Positions 51,116 through 63,009 of a stretch of 64,000 nucleotides of DNA are shown here, piece after piece. Source of the stretch: Apostichopus californicus (Eukaryota; Echinodermata; Holothuroidea; Aspidochirotida; Stichopodidae). The stretch lies in contig JAIPMN010000207.1 in assembly GCA_020650975.1 (NCBI GenBank), positions 1 through 64,000 of the forward strand, read 5' to 3'. The position numbers and the translations under genes were made by a program. The notes under the pieces were generated by a model. It saw only the letters and a list, made by a program, of their open reading frames with translations. It made no database searches and was not told the DNA's origin. Positions within the stretch are counted from its first letter, which is position 1; the number at the start of each line of letters is the position of its first letter.

Positions 51116-53756
51116 TGGTGTAGGTTATGTGGTTGAATACAGTTTTATACAGCATATCATTGCTCAATAGGCCACCTCTCAAAGATGGAATGTATGTGTA
51201 TCAGTATACTTGGTATGACATTTCCAGTTAGCACCATCTTAGTCTGTCATTTTATTGTTGATAACTGATCACAAATATAAATAGAATTTTCCTATAACTG
51301 TAAATTACTTGCTTCTTAAGACCTTTGACCACTACTTATTATAACTGATCAGCAAAGGAAAATTCTGTGTCCATATCTGCATGCAGGGCGGTTGAATTTT
51401 GTTACAGCAAAAGTTACTGCACACTTGAGAGACACCTCAAAAAGTTGTTTCTAATCTGCCCTAACGGTTCTTCATATGTTGTGCATCGTTCTTTGAGGTG
51501 TATTTGACTTTCAATTAGATTCGTGACTTATCGAATGTTGTAATTAATGTCTGTCTTCAGTGTTGCAAAATCTTACCCAAATGTCTCGTCATGCCTTGTA
51601 CAGTTTTACAACATTTTCCTTTTTCAGAGTCACTCTGAACATGTTTTACAGAATATTCATGTTTACATTACGCCCTTGATTTGTGATCGACGGCATCACT
51701 AACATCACTTTTTTTTGTCTTTACACCCTCTGATAACCCCCCTACATCTGCTGCTTGAACACCATGTTGATTCTTCTTTATCCAAGCATGATGAGATCTG
51801 AAAACAGGTGTCATGTTTCACAAGCCACACTTTACATTTGACAGCTTAACCAACAACGATCCTCTCATTCCTATGCAAAGAGGCCAATAAGTAGACAGAA
51901 CAATCTTTACACACAATGCGGATACAGTAAGAATGAATGAATTTCAGAAGATAAAGCATGAAATATGTAGGTTTCTATATCATATAAGTTGTCACATTAT
52001 TGGTTCTCCAATAGCCACATTTAGGCCATCTGCCTTGACATTGGACCAAAACTGTGAACCCCATGGTGTCTCTTCATAGAATAGCTACTTGTGTGGTATG
52101 ATACAGCAAGCACTGAATCAAACCTTCAACGTGACAAAGGTATATGATTTAAGGTACGAGATTTACCTCTCATCACAGAAACCGCATTGTCAGAGTGACA
52201 GACCTGTTCGAGCCGTACGGTAAATTGGAACTTCTTTTTTTGTTTTGGATGATGGAAAACAGACAATTTAGCAATTTAAAATAACAAATGAGGTTGAAGA
52301 CAAGCAGTACAAAAATTTGGAAGCTTTTACGAAAGAAAGGAGCTACTTAGGAAAAACAATGGGAGGTTGCCCCAGACCTGGCAAACCCACCCTGACAGGA
52401 TGTACACTTAAGCAAATAAAAAATAAAAAAGAAGATTAGCTTTTAATTTACTAAATATTAGATGTCACTGACAGCAGTTTATGTTGGCTTCTGAATTTAC
52501 TGTTTTTGGTGTGCATAAGTTTAACAAAGTGAAAATTGTCTTAAGGTCTGAACTGCAAGGAGAAGGAGGAGGTACATGTATTAACAGAAGACGACTATAA
52601 TCGCACTTGTGGAGTAGAGCATAAAAGTGGAATGGAATTTTTCTCAAGGAAATATTTTACCACAAACGATGAATAGTTAAAGCTGCCTTAATTGATTTGA
52701 CATGTCTGTTGTTATGTTGTTGTCACAATAGCACCACACATGTTAGCATTGTCTTATGATGCAACCAAGCTTGGCTTGTTTAGGGTGGTGCCTATTGAAT
52801 TTAAGGTCTCCCTTACATGTTGCCAGTTCAAGGCCTAAGGAAATATAGCATTTGGGTGCCAATCTTTGCCGAAACTGTAATATGTCTTTGAAACCTCACT
52901 CAAACAGTGGACCGTTATCTGAGTATGCATTTTACCAAATATGGCTGAATGGAACCTAAACATGTTTACATGTTCACATGGCTACAGTACTGTTAGCAAT
53001 ATGCCATGCAACATCTTACAAGAAATCTGCAGTATTATGAGACCAGAAGTCTATGCATCTAGTCTATGTATCTAGCACCAAGGTACTGTAACATTTCTCT
53101 CAGCTCGACAATATAGTGAACATCATCAAATGCCTTGAATCCTTTCTCAAGGTTTACTTCAAAACTTACAAAGTGATCCTTTAATGTTTTCAGTCAATTT
53201 ACTGTTGTACATTGAGTGATTTGAACTGGGAAATGTCATCACATGACTCGGTGTAAAATTTGGAACCAAGGAAAAATTTAGTTGCAAAATTTATGTATTT
53301 ATTCATGCTTTTAACAGAGAGCTTGTGATGCTTCAGACACTTGTGGGAATTTTGAAACAACTTGCCACTGTGTTTACTCAACCTTGCCAAGGATTTGATT
53401 GAAATTTCGCTTCTTTCTATCAACCAGATTTTGAAAATAATTGCTTTTTTTTGGGGGCCGGTTATGTTGGACTTGTTCTCAAGGTGCATTTTTTTTTATC
53501 TCGCTTGTTTTTCACGTGTTTCCTATGGCGTGATGAGCAACATTTGTGCGACTGCATGTATTATTCATAGGTAGACAAGAGAACACACTGTGGGCTTTTA
53601 CACTTTAGTTAGATACAGGGCAGCATCTGTCGTTTTTACGGTCATAATTAACCAGTGTAATTCATTCTTAAAGCAACTTTATGCATTTGGTTGCCAAATT
53701 TGTCAAACATATTAAACAGTTATTCATCAAACTGGAAATAAGCAAAGAAATTTTGG

Positions 53757-53841
53757 CAAGAGTGGTTGGATTCAAACAAGTCACTTATTCAGGGTTATAA
53801 GCCCATGACCTGTGCTAAACCAATTGAGTTAGCAACTCCTT
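53757..53841 (-). repeat. tRNA-like relic (pseudo-tRNA or SINE head)
   Basis: On the minus strand: AAGGAGT, then TTGCTAACTCAATTGGTTTA and GCAC (a D-arm with a GCTAA/TTAGC stem), GGGCTTATAACCC (an anticodon-like loop CTTATAA), and TTGTTTGAATCCAACC (B-box/T-arm-like), then ACTCTTG. The outer seven bases pair at about five or six positions. The anticodon and T stems are poorly paired and the length is 85, so I read it as a degenerate tRNA or tRNA-derived SINE, not a working tRNA. Confidence 0.4.
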
Positions 53842-53883
53842 AGTTGGTGGTGATCCCTTTACCCATATTTTTTGCTGAGAATG

Positions 53884-53918
53884 AGGGGTGGGATGGGGTG
53901 GAGTGGGGGGGGGGGGGG
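53884..53918 (+). repeat. G-rich tract with 14-G run
   Basis: GGGGTGGGATGGGGTGGAG, then a run of 14 G at 53905-53918. Fits a G-quadruplex pattern. Confidence 0.85.
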
Positions 53919-55903
53919 AAGGTGCCAGTGAGAAGGCACAGTATCTTGCAGACCATGAGACCAGAGCTCACACGTCGAGTTCATGCTTACAACCCAGAAA
54001 GCTACAGGGAATAGATTTCAGTAGATATATAGTGCTTAAAAGAATACGAAAAGATAAACATCTGGAGTGTTTTAATAATTAGGTGTCATATTTTATTTAA
54101 ATTTAAGCTTTCATCAAACTGCAACCTTTTTTTGCTGTAGAGATATTTTTTCGAATATTCATAAATTATTAAGATATTATAATGTAGAAATAAATAAATA
54201 AATCATTATCAGCTCAGTTAACATGATGTTGATGACTGAAATTCACTCTGCTGTAATAGCATGATTGATTCCCAAAATACAACAAAATTTGTTAAAAAAC
54301 AAATTCATACCTTTGCCTTACAAAATGCAATTTTGATGACGTGGTCTTAAGCAATCAACTCTAGACCCTCAAGTTTTGTTCCCTCTCCCGAGGTGATATT
54401 GTGTACTTTGTTATAGTTGACAAAAGTCTGCGTCTGCTTTGGGGGAAATCCCCCCGGATGAGATTATAGATTTACTTAGCCAGAGAGTTGACATGTCCTC
54501 CTATTAAAGTAACAAACCTAAGGAAATTTCCAAAAAATTGGCTGGGTCTCCTGAGGAATAGAATCACACATGGAAAGCTGTATCCCCGGCCTCCTTCATG
54601 ATTAGACTTGGATTTTATTGGCCTCATGCTCTCTGTTGCCAAGAGAGAAATTCGACACCTGCTGTTATCTTTTCATCTTAGTCCTGAAGAAAGTATCCTG
54701 GATTGCTGGAATTTATTTATTTATTTTCCAACGGTTTGTCTGTTAAATGTTAACAGCAGTTGCCCTGATGTTGCCTGATGTAGGTTGGTGCTGTCTGGCT
54801 GGTCTGGGCTTGAGGGTGATGGTGTAGTTCCCAAGAATATTTTAGAGGGCAAGGATTTGGCATAGATGCAGGGTGTAATATGGTTGCATTAGTTATCCTC
54901 CTGTTGGGGCAGCTTCTAGATGGCAATTATATGTATACACTTTTACCAAAGAGAAAGTATAGAAAAATTCAATAAATCTTTCAAAACATATTTTTGGACA
55001 CATATTTCCCCATACCACTGTTTTCAGTATCTGAGAACTTAACCACGCCCATGGTGATAATAATCCAAATGCAGAAGTAGGAAACTTATATTTGAAAAAA
55101 ACTTTAATATATCCTAACTGAGGTCCCCCTCCCTTCCCGTCCCTCACCTCCACTACAATCAGAAAAATATTTGCAATTGTATTTTTACAGTTTGGTACTC
55201 TTGAAGTATTACCTCTTGTTGGCCTGTAAGAGTTGAAATATTAGCTTTGAAAAGAAAACAAATTCAATATGTAGAAAGCAGGAGTCTGTTTTCCCTAGAC
55301 TAGACAAGCCAAGGATAGAAAGTATCGTCATATTTGGAGAGAAAGACACTGGATGGGAAAATTCCTCATCAGTCTCACAATCAGGGTCATCTTTCAACGC
55401 GGCTTCAGCCAGCTGTTGAGGTTGATGTTTATTGAGCTGTTGCCACAACATCTGGTTTGTCTCTTAGGACAGTGTAGCGTAACAGCATTTGCCTCTTCTA
55501 GGCAACTTTTTTACCTCAGCAAATGACACTCTGTGCATCAGATTTCAGAACATTAATTAGTACGCCAGTTTTCCCCTCTTTAATTAGGAGCATCGGCCAT
55601 CTTAACTCGAAGTAAACTTTCTAAGACACCAGCGAGAAACCAATTTTGTCCTAAGTAGTAAGTGAAAGTCATTGACCTGTAACTGCTTCTATGTCACAGA
55701 GCCACAAGAGATACGGTAATATGTGGGGGACAGATCAACATACCTCATGGCCGATAATCAGGAAAAACATTCGGCAGATTTTGAAAATTGGCACATGGCA
55801 AATAGAGCATCCCAGGTTATGGCCATCCTGGTATTTTCTCTTATCTTCTTTTGAATAGGATTGTCTTAATTTCTCACAACATTTCGTGATGTTGGTAAAA
55901 TTG

Positions 55904-55927
55904 TGGGTGGGGGGGGGGGTGGGGTGG
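55904..55927 (+). repeat. G-rich tract with 11-G run
   Basis: GTGGGT, then 11 G (55909-55919), then TGGGGTGG. A chance open frame translating to poly-glycine crosses it and is not a gene. Confidence 0.85.
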
Positions 55928-58900
55928 CAGATGGAGGGAGCTCTACATTGGTGCCACTCAACAAACACAAATTACTAAATACAAAGCAATGGCAAGTGAT
56001 CATATATTTGAATAAAAAAGAAACTTTAGCTCAAATTTATGCACTAGCAAAAACGCTCATAGTGATCATATTGAGAGGCGGGTGTTCTGAAGTTGGTTAC
56101 AAAACATAATCTGTATTTGCTTTACTTGCTCTTACTTGCTCTTTTTTCATCTCCTTGGAGATGGTGAAATGGAATACCATCGTTGCATATTTACATTCCT
56201 TACTTTACTGGCATGAATATTTATCGGGAACTATAACGTTAACAGTACTGGGGAAGGTGACGAAGAAAGCTGAGACTTTCCTTAAGGGTTTATTATTATT
56301 GCAGAAAGGTCATGTTTAATATTGTATATTTTTATTATTTAATTTGTAATCTTGCTAGAAGGTATTTGGTGGTATTTGGAATTGATAAAAAACTCCTTTT
56401 TTTCTTATTCTCTATTATTGAAGTTCAGCATCTCAGTAATATCTTGCAGTATGGAATCAACTGTAGACATAATTAGACTAATTCTGCCTTCTGGAAAGAC
56501 ATATATAATGTTCAGTTAAACATTATGGATTGACAGATCATTCAGTGCTTTCTGTTTAAGTTCAGTTCTATTTCTTTTCTTATAAAAATCTGTTTGTAAT
56601 TTGTCACCAAGATATTCTTTTCCTTGTCAAACCAATCTAGCACTATGCCTTTTAGCTTAACTACACTACTGTAGCTGTCTGGTCACCATATTTTCTTGAC
56701 AGGATTATTACTGAATACTCTTTTTTGCAAACTTATTGAGAAGAAGTATCATTAAACTTGACATAGCATACTGCGAGTCAGTTGATCTGCTTATATTGTT
56801 GCTTGTGTAATTTTCAATGACTTATTTCTAAGCTTCAAAAGCAAATCTTTCAAGTACAAGACACACAAACTGTTTATGCCAGATAAAATGTTATTTGTTC
56901 ATAAATAACATAACATCACAAATTTGCTATATCTTATCATAAAGTGTATGTATGACTATGAGGAAATCAAGAATTTGGCTAAGTTATGATGAGGGGTTAG
57001 TGGGGGCTAAGTTATGAGGAGGGGTGGGGAGGGGATGCGAAGATTTGGTAAGAGTGTCCATTTTCATGTTCTTCACCCCTTGATCCTCCAGCCAATGCTC
57101 TGCAATATTACTTGTTCTGGAGACTTGCTGATCTCTATGTCACAGAGCACCGGTATGTAACCCTGAGGTTCCTGGATCCTTAGTTAAACCATGCTGGAAA
57201 GACAACAAGCCGGAGCTTCTCAAGTTTTGTAGTGTATTTTTCTTCTTTTCTGTCTATTTACAATATGTACAGAGATGGTGGTTGAGTACACATCAAAATG
57301 TCACACTGATAATTGGCCACAAGTCGACACACACATAGGCAATGCCTATATACTCTGGATGTCATAAACATCACATAAAAACACTGAAAAGGAGATTGAG
57401 AAAACTCTTCTAATCTGTGTTCATTTACACATTAAACATTAACCATTCTTGATTATTTAAACATACATGTAAATAAACAGAATCCTCAGCCTGGTTTGAA
57501 TCTTCAATATAATCACTTTACTTTCATGTAGTCTACTCATCATTTTGTTAACCTTTTCATAAATTAATTTACAGTAAATTGTCTTCTACACCCCTACTTC
57601 CCCTGAAGGACATTAAAGGGCTTAAGTGGATCAAATAGGTTAGAAAGTGTACTTACAGGCTGGAACTCTTCATTACACCAGGTTTTCTACCATTAGGTCC
57701 TTTAGTCAATGTAACCTTCAAGTACACCTACAAACATCCTCTCTCTCAGAGAGATTAGGGGCAACTGACCTGAATTTGCACAATGTTTAATGAAAACAAG
57801 CTTCACTACATTCCTAATAAAGGCCAAAGCATTACATCCTAGATCCCAGTACCATTCACCCACTGAGATTTGAGAGAAAAAGCCACAAGATTAAAGTTCC
57901 CTCTCCCACCAACACAATGGACAAACCCTTAAGAGGATAATTTTGTTGAAATAGTCAAGAGCTTCTTAACTGCTAAACTAGTAGTGACTTTATGACAATT
58001 AGAAAACCTAATACTGGAATAAAAGGATGAATTTACAAACTCCTAATCCCATTAAAGGACAATAACTCCTAAATTTAAAGTGACTCTGTGACACTCTATA
58101 TAAACAAAGTCATATCCATTTATCAAAGTTCTCTATACCCATATTTCTTCAACTGCTTTCATTTATTTGACATTTATTGACAGAAAAAGTTACTCACAGA
58201 CATGCATACAGTGCAGTATGTGGATGTGACAGGCATTATCATTATCCCATGTTACTGTATTACTCCAATAGTTTAGGTTAAAATATGCGAATAGTTCACA
58301 CAAAGAACAGTACACACTCCTCTAGCTAATTATCTATCTTCAATGAATATTACTTGTGCACTCCAATCTACCTCGATTAACCTTACCAAAAGGATCACCT
58401 TGTAGCAATTGCGACCACACCCTTGACCCACGTCCGGTTCCAGGCCCACTTCCCCGCTCTTCATATCCCACTCTATATGTAGACCTGCTTTTTTCATCCT
58501 GATTTTCATCATCTCACCAGATATCAAACTGTGGTGTGGGATTGTTAGGATTCTTTACCATGCAACTATAGACTCACGGTGAAGCAAAGTATAAATTTGA
58601 ATTGAGTCTGTTAGTTGAAACATGAGAGAGGTATGGGACAGACGTAGACATATGAAGTTATTTCTGTTTGTGACTTAAAATATGATCAGACTGTAAGGTA
58701 CATTTTAGAAACAAAATTGTAGTTGCTTTAAATACTCATCTTCATTAGAAGTGAACTCACTATAATACCATCGTTCTTCTAAATTTTTCGAACTAAGCAC
58801 AGTATCTTTACTATATGTGTCCCTCCAAAGATGTTGAACTGCATACATAAATTACTTTTGGGTTGAGTCTGAAACAGAACATTCCTCAGAGAATATGAAC

Positions 58901-60640
58901 CTGTCTCGGTGGCTTTAATTTCTGAAAAAATTTCTTTCAAAGGAACGAAAGTTACTCTGTTTTTTTTTTTTTTTAGAATCGACTGTTACTTGTAAATGTC
59001 ATATTTTAATTGAAATGCATTGCTATCAGTTCCTAATAATAACTAGGAAGAAAATTTTACCAATCTTCTCCGATGTTTGACAAAAGATGCTTCCTTTTCA
59101 CCAGTACGTTCTACGGCAAATAAAAAAAAAGAAGCAATTACAGTCAGACACACAACAAAAAGGAATTCTTTTCCAAATGTTTTTGTATCATTACTGATAA
59201 TATTTTGCATAGAATTAAATGTATGAGTGCATCTTTGAATGCTGTAAGTTATGTCTCAAGTATATAAGAAGCAGCTATAGAAATTAGAAGCAGCTTTTGT
59301 CTGTCTCCTTTCATTACATCAAACTCTTTCAAAAATGTAAATGTGAAGACTCTTGAAAAGGTCTTGAACGTGGAAGCAACCTACAAATAGCAAAGAAGAC
59401 AATTTCAGGGACTTGAAGACAGTCGCTTAAATCTTTGGTAAATTGTTTTTTTTAAATTAATAAATTAATAAAAAAAATGGAAACAATAAATAAATTAACA
59501 AATAGAAAGAAGAAACACAAGTGATGTTATTGCCCTAGTTCAAATTTCCCTCTGGGTTAGTTGGTGGTTAATATTCCTGCAAATAATTTGCCCTTTGAGA
59601 TTGAACAAACTTAATGACAAAACCCCATGCTCACATCTTAGGATAGTATAAAGTACTTCCTAACATAACCTCATAGCTTGTAATAGTCACATCAAAGTGC
59701 TCCAGTATTACCCCCAAATATGCTAGAAAGACAGATAATGGTCACCATGCTCAAATATCACCAAGCATTTGACTGCCACTGCCACTGAGATAATTGTTAA
59801 ACCTTATTGAGTAATATGCAGAACTTCATGAAGTTTACTTTGTACACTTTTTGGCATGCCAAAATTTTGGGCCAAATACTGATGATTTTTCAGAGACGAT
59901 TTGACTGATTGGCATATGAATAAAAGGCATATTAGATCAGTTATAAATTCTATATTAGGAACACAAGATTATGTTACTAATGTTCTAGTGTTATTTCATT
60001 GCAGTTTGAAAGACTTTTCTGGTATATATAGGTTACAGTACTAGTTATTTTGAGGGTATATAAAATAATAATTCTATATGCAACAGTTCCAAGGGAGAGC
60101 ATACCTGTGATATCTACATTTTGTAAACAGGTTGCAAGGAAATTTGTAGAAATATGACCCCATGGCAATTAATTCAGTAGCTAGGTAACCTAGCTAGTAA
60201 CATTTCTGCCTCTTGGCTAAGATCAGTTGTAGTATCTGTTCTTTTCAGATACACAGTAGATAGCTGGCCAACTTTTAGCAGAGATCTTTTGTATTTATCT
60301 ATTCCCTATCAGAGGTATATGTGATACTTCACACCATGTCACGTAAGAGGACTGGGGTTGTCAGTTCATAAAGTTGTTTGGTTCTTTGTGCCCAGGCTCT
60401 ATCTTGGCTGACTTAATTTGCTTAAAAAGTAGCTGTGATGTATACTTGGCCCTAAACTATAGGATGTTCGCCTCTTGCCTCCTGGTAATAAAATAATACA
60501 AGAGAATATCGCCCATCAGCTCTGATGATATATTCATGCTGCAGCTTTTGATGCTGACAAATCAATTTTCTCTTTCAAGCTAATGTGATCACCCTGATCG
60601 AGTCTAAAACCCTTTTATAAATTTCTGTATTTATTTCCTC

Positions 60641-60782
60641 TCTTACCTGTCTACTACTACACTAACGCACTATCCTCAATTACCAAAACGCAACTGGTAT
60701 AATTTTGCACTGCGCCCTTGGTGATCTCCGTTACGGGTCACTGCACACTATCTCTTCCTTCTGAATTTACCATTCTGAAGGA
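60641..60782 (+). repeat. Dispersed repeat family 1, near full-length copy
   Basis: CTCTTACCTGTCTACTACTA, then AACTGGTATAATTTTGCACT, then GCGCCCTTGGTGATCTCCG, GGGTCACTGCACAC and CCTTCTGAATTTACCATTCT. This copy shows the unexpanded GCGCCC. Confidence 0.65.
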
Positions 60783-62868
60783 AATTTCTCTTTCAAGCTG
60801 AAGTGATCACCCTGATCAAGTCTAAAACTGTTTTTTTTAATATAAATTTCTGTTTCTTACACTTTAATGCTTTCATATGAGATGAGAATAAGTTACTTGC
60901 AGTAGATTGCAATGAATGGTATAATACAGTACTTTTAAATATTGGCCGTTCAATCTCTGTCAAGGAAGTGTACAGAAACTGCCCATCATTTCTCAGCTGC
61001 ACGTGATCTTTATTAACAGACATTGTACTGTAGTGAAAGACCGATAACTGTGTGTGTGGGGCAAACCATCTTAAAACATAGTCACGTCACTCTGTCGATC
61101 CTCTTGGACATGATGTCTCATAAATGAAAAGGTCATCTTTCAAGTTTTTGAAAAATAATCGTTTCACTTGAAAGGTTCGCTCTCTTCACGAACATTGTCA
61201 TTGGAGATATGTCATTGTTGATATGTATACAATGTACATATCAAACAGATGATTACAGTGAAAGGCAGATGAGAGAAACATTTTTCAATATCTGATCATC
61301 CAAAAGAATAATCTGCATGCCAAATGGTGCTGCTTTTACTTCTCTCTTGCCAATCATTACCATCGTGGACACAGTTTGAAACCGAAAGGACTTTAACAAG
61401 GAAACAATTTTTTGTATTTCTCAGGAGTTTAAAGTGGGTTGAAAATGAGAGATTTATTCAAATTTGATTTACAGATGCAGTATAATGTAATACGCCTTAG
61501 GACATCAGAATCAATTTGCATATATGTTAGAGCTCTCTCTACATCAGTATTGGCTTAAATCGACTACCATAACTCAAGTTAGATTCTCTGATATTTGCAA
61601 AGAGTTTCAACTTTATGCTGAATCAAATTATTAGTATGTTTCCCCCCTTTGGTGGTGATATTATTATGATAAAATGAGACATGAGAAGATTGAATGCAAG
61701 AAAGATATTCTACTGTGCTTTTGATTTTCTGCAAAGGCACACAAGATGACAGACAAGATTACAACACTTCTTTGAAAAATACAAAAAAAAACGTTGGTCT
61801 TAACCTCAGAAAGTTGTCCTGGATTAGGTCTCGCTACTGCAGAGAATTAATAGATGATTAAAACAAGACAATGATTGATGAATATTTATAATAATAATAG
61901 CCTAAATAGCGGTAGTCTTTGACTGCAGAATGTCCTTATAAAAAAGATAAACGGTTTGATCTCTCTGGATTCCTCAGAAGTCATTAGGCAGGACATTTTT
62001 GATATAATACTCTCTTTCCTCCCCTCCCACATGTTGGGGCCTATGCTTTAAATTTATCTAAAAACCCTTGAGTAATGTTTTAGTCTGCTGCCTTAAGAAA
62101 AGAGCCTCATTAATTTATCCAGCTATGAAACAGCAGTGTGAGAAGGGTACAGACTTTACAGACTCAGTTTCATGCACAGTCATTTTTCCACTTCACCGTC
62201 TTTTCAAAACCCTAAGTAACATTTTCCGCTGGGATGCTTGCGGCATTCGGAGAATTAATAAACTTGAATGAAAAGGAAAGAAGTTCCATTTGCTAGGAAG
62301 ATGTTAGAAATGGAAATAAAATTACTCTCATGCTTTTTTACTCAAAAAAGCAGACGAAAAGTAAGAAGTCTATGTTACGAGAATTGAAATGATATTGTGT
62401 CTTTCAACTATAGGTAGCTGGATCTTAATCTACAAGATGAGAGGTTGCAAAGATCATATTAGATATAATGTGGTCAAAAGCCATTTATTCTCTAAGAAGC
62501 ACAACTCGCTATTTGTAGGGCAACAAGAGCTTTTTCTTTTGTGCATGAAGCCTGTCGGTAAAGTTATTGTATAAATATTAAAATACAAACTACACTGTAC
62601 GCAGTATTTACCTATAGGCTCAATTCTTGAACCGGAGGCAAGGTGAACCTATATGATGGTGTGTGTATATGCATGTGTGCCTCTGCATGTGCACACCTTT
62701 GTAAACATGATGACTCAAATATATACATCTTATTTCATGTTCACACATGGTATGTATAGGTCTTCACCTAGGGGTAACTAAAAGATTCTTAAATTAATGT
62801 TTTGTAAATAATAATACAAAGATTAACAAGATTTATGACTTGATCAATGTTTTGTTCCTGGTTTACAG

Positions 62869-63009
62869 ATGCTTCTTGGCTTGGCTCGTGGAATCTTTGA
62901 AGAGCAAACATCACTTGACAAGATGGTTTACAAGATCATGGTCGAGGCTTTAACTCTCCTGCGATGTGAACGTTGCATGGTCTTCATCTTGCACGACGAT
63001 GAAAAATTG
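62869..63009 (+). CDS. PDE11A: PDE11-like phosphodiesterase, internal exon (start of GAF-B)
   Basis: Forty-seven residues, MLLGLARGIFEEQTSLDKMV then YKIMVEALTLLRCERCMVFI and LHDDEKL. IFEEQxxLxxxVxKIMxEAxxLLxCERCxVFxL is the first helix and strand of GAF-B. It agrees better with PDE11 (human FEEQTDLEKIVKKIM and TLLKCERC; the fly Pde11 likewise, from memory) than with PDE5, whose sequence here is quite different after FEEQ. This exon is the main reason for choosing PDE11. The acceptor is TTCCTGGTTTACAG and the donor TTG/GTGAGT; phase 0 at both ends. The first codon after the splice site is ATG, read here as an internal methionine because the frame joins exon 2 exactly. The rest of GAF-B and the catalytic domain lie beyond the window. 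Confidence 0.92.

Larger units (their letters stand above)
49592..62868 (+). other. PDE gene intron, about 13.3 kb
   Basis: Donor GTAAGT at 49592; acceptor TTCCTGGTTTACAG at 62868. The flanking exons are contiguous in the protein (EYKRNQ then MLLGLAR), so no coding exon is missing. It contains the 43-bp minisatellite, G- and C-rich tracts, a tRNA-like relic and a family-1 copy. About 57.2-58.6 kb is somewhat A/C-skewed on the plus strand, without any part I can identify. The remainder is featureless AT-rich DNA. Confidence 0.85.

Noticed and set aside
55209-55451. Minus-strand frame with a coding-like start (LNKHQPQQLAEAALKDDPD)
   Set aside because: The first half looks protein-like, but there is no family match and no donor or acceptor that fits. 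Left as chance.
57200-58560. A/C-skewed stretch that might be an old retroelement fragment
   Set aside because: No paired terminal repeats, primer-binding site or protein remnant could be seen.
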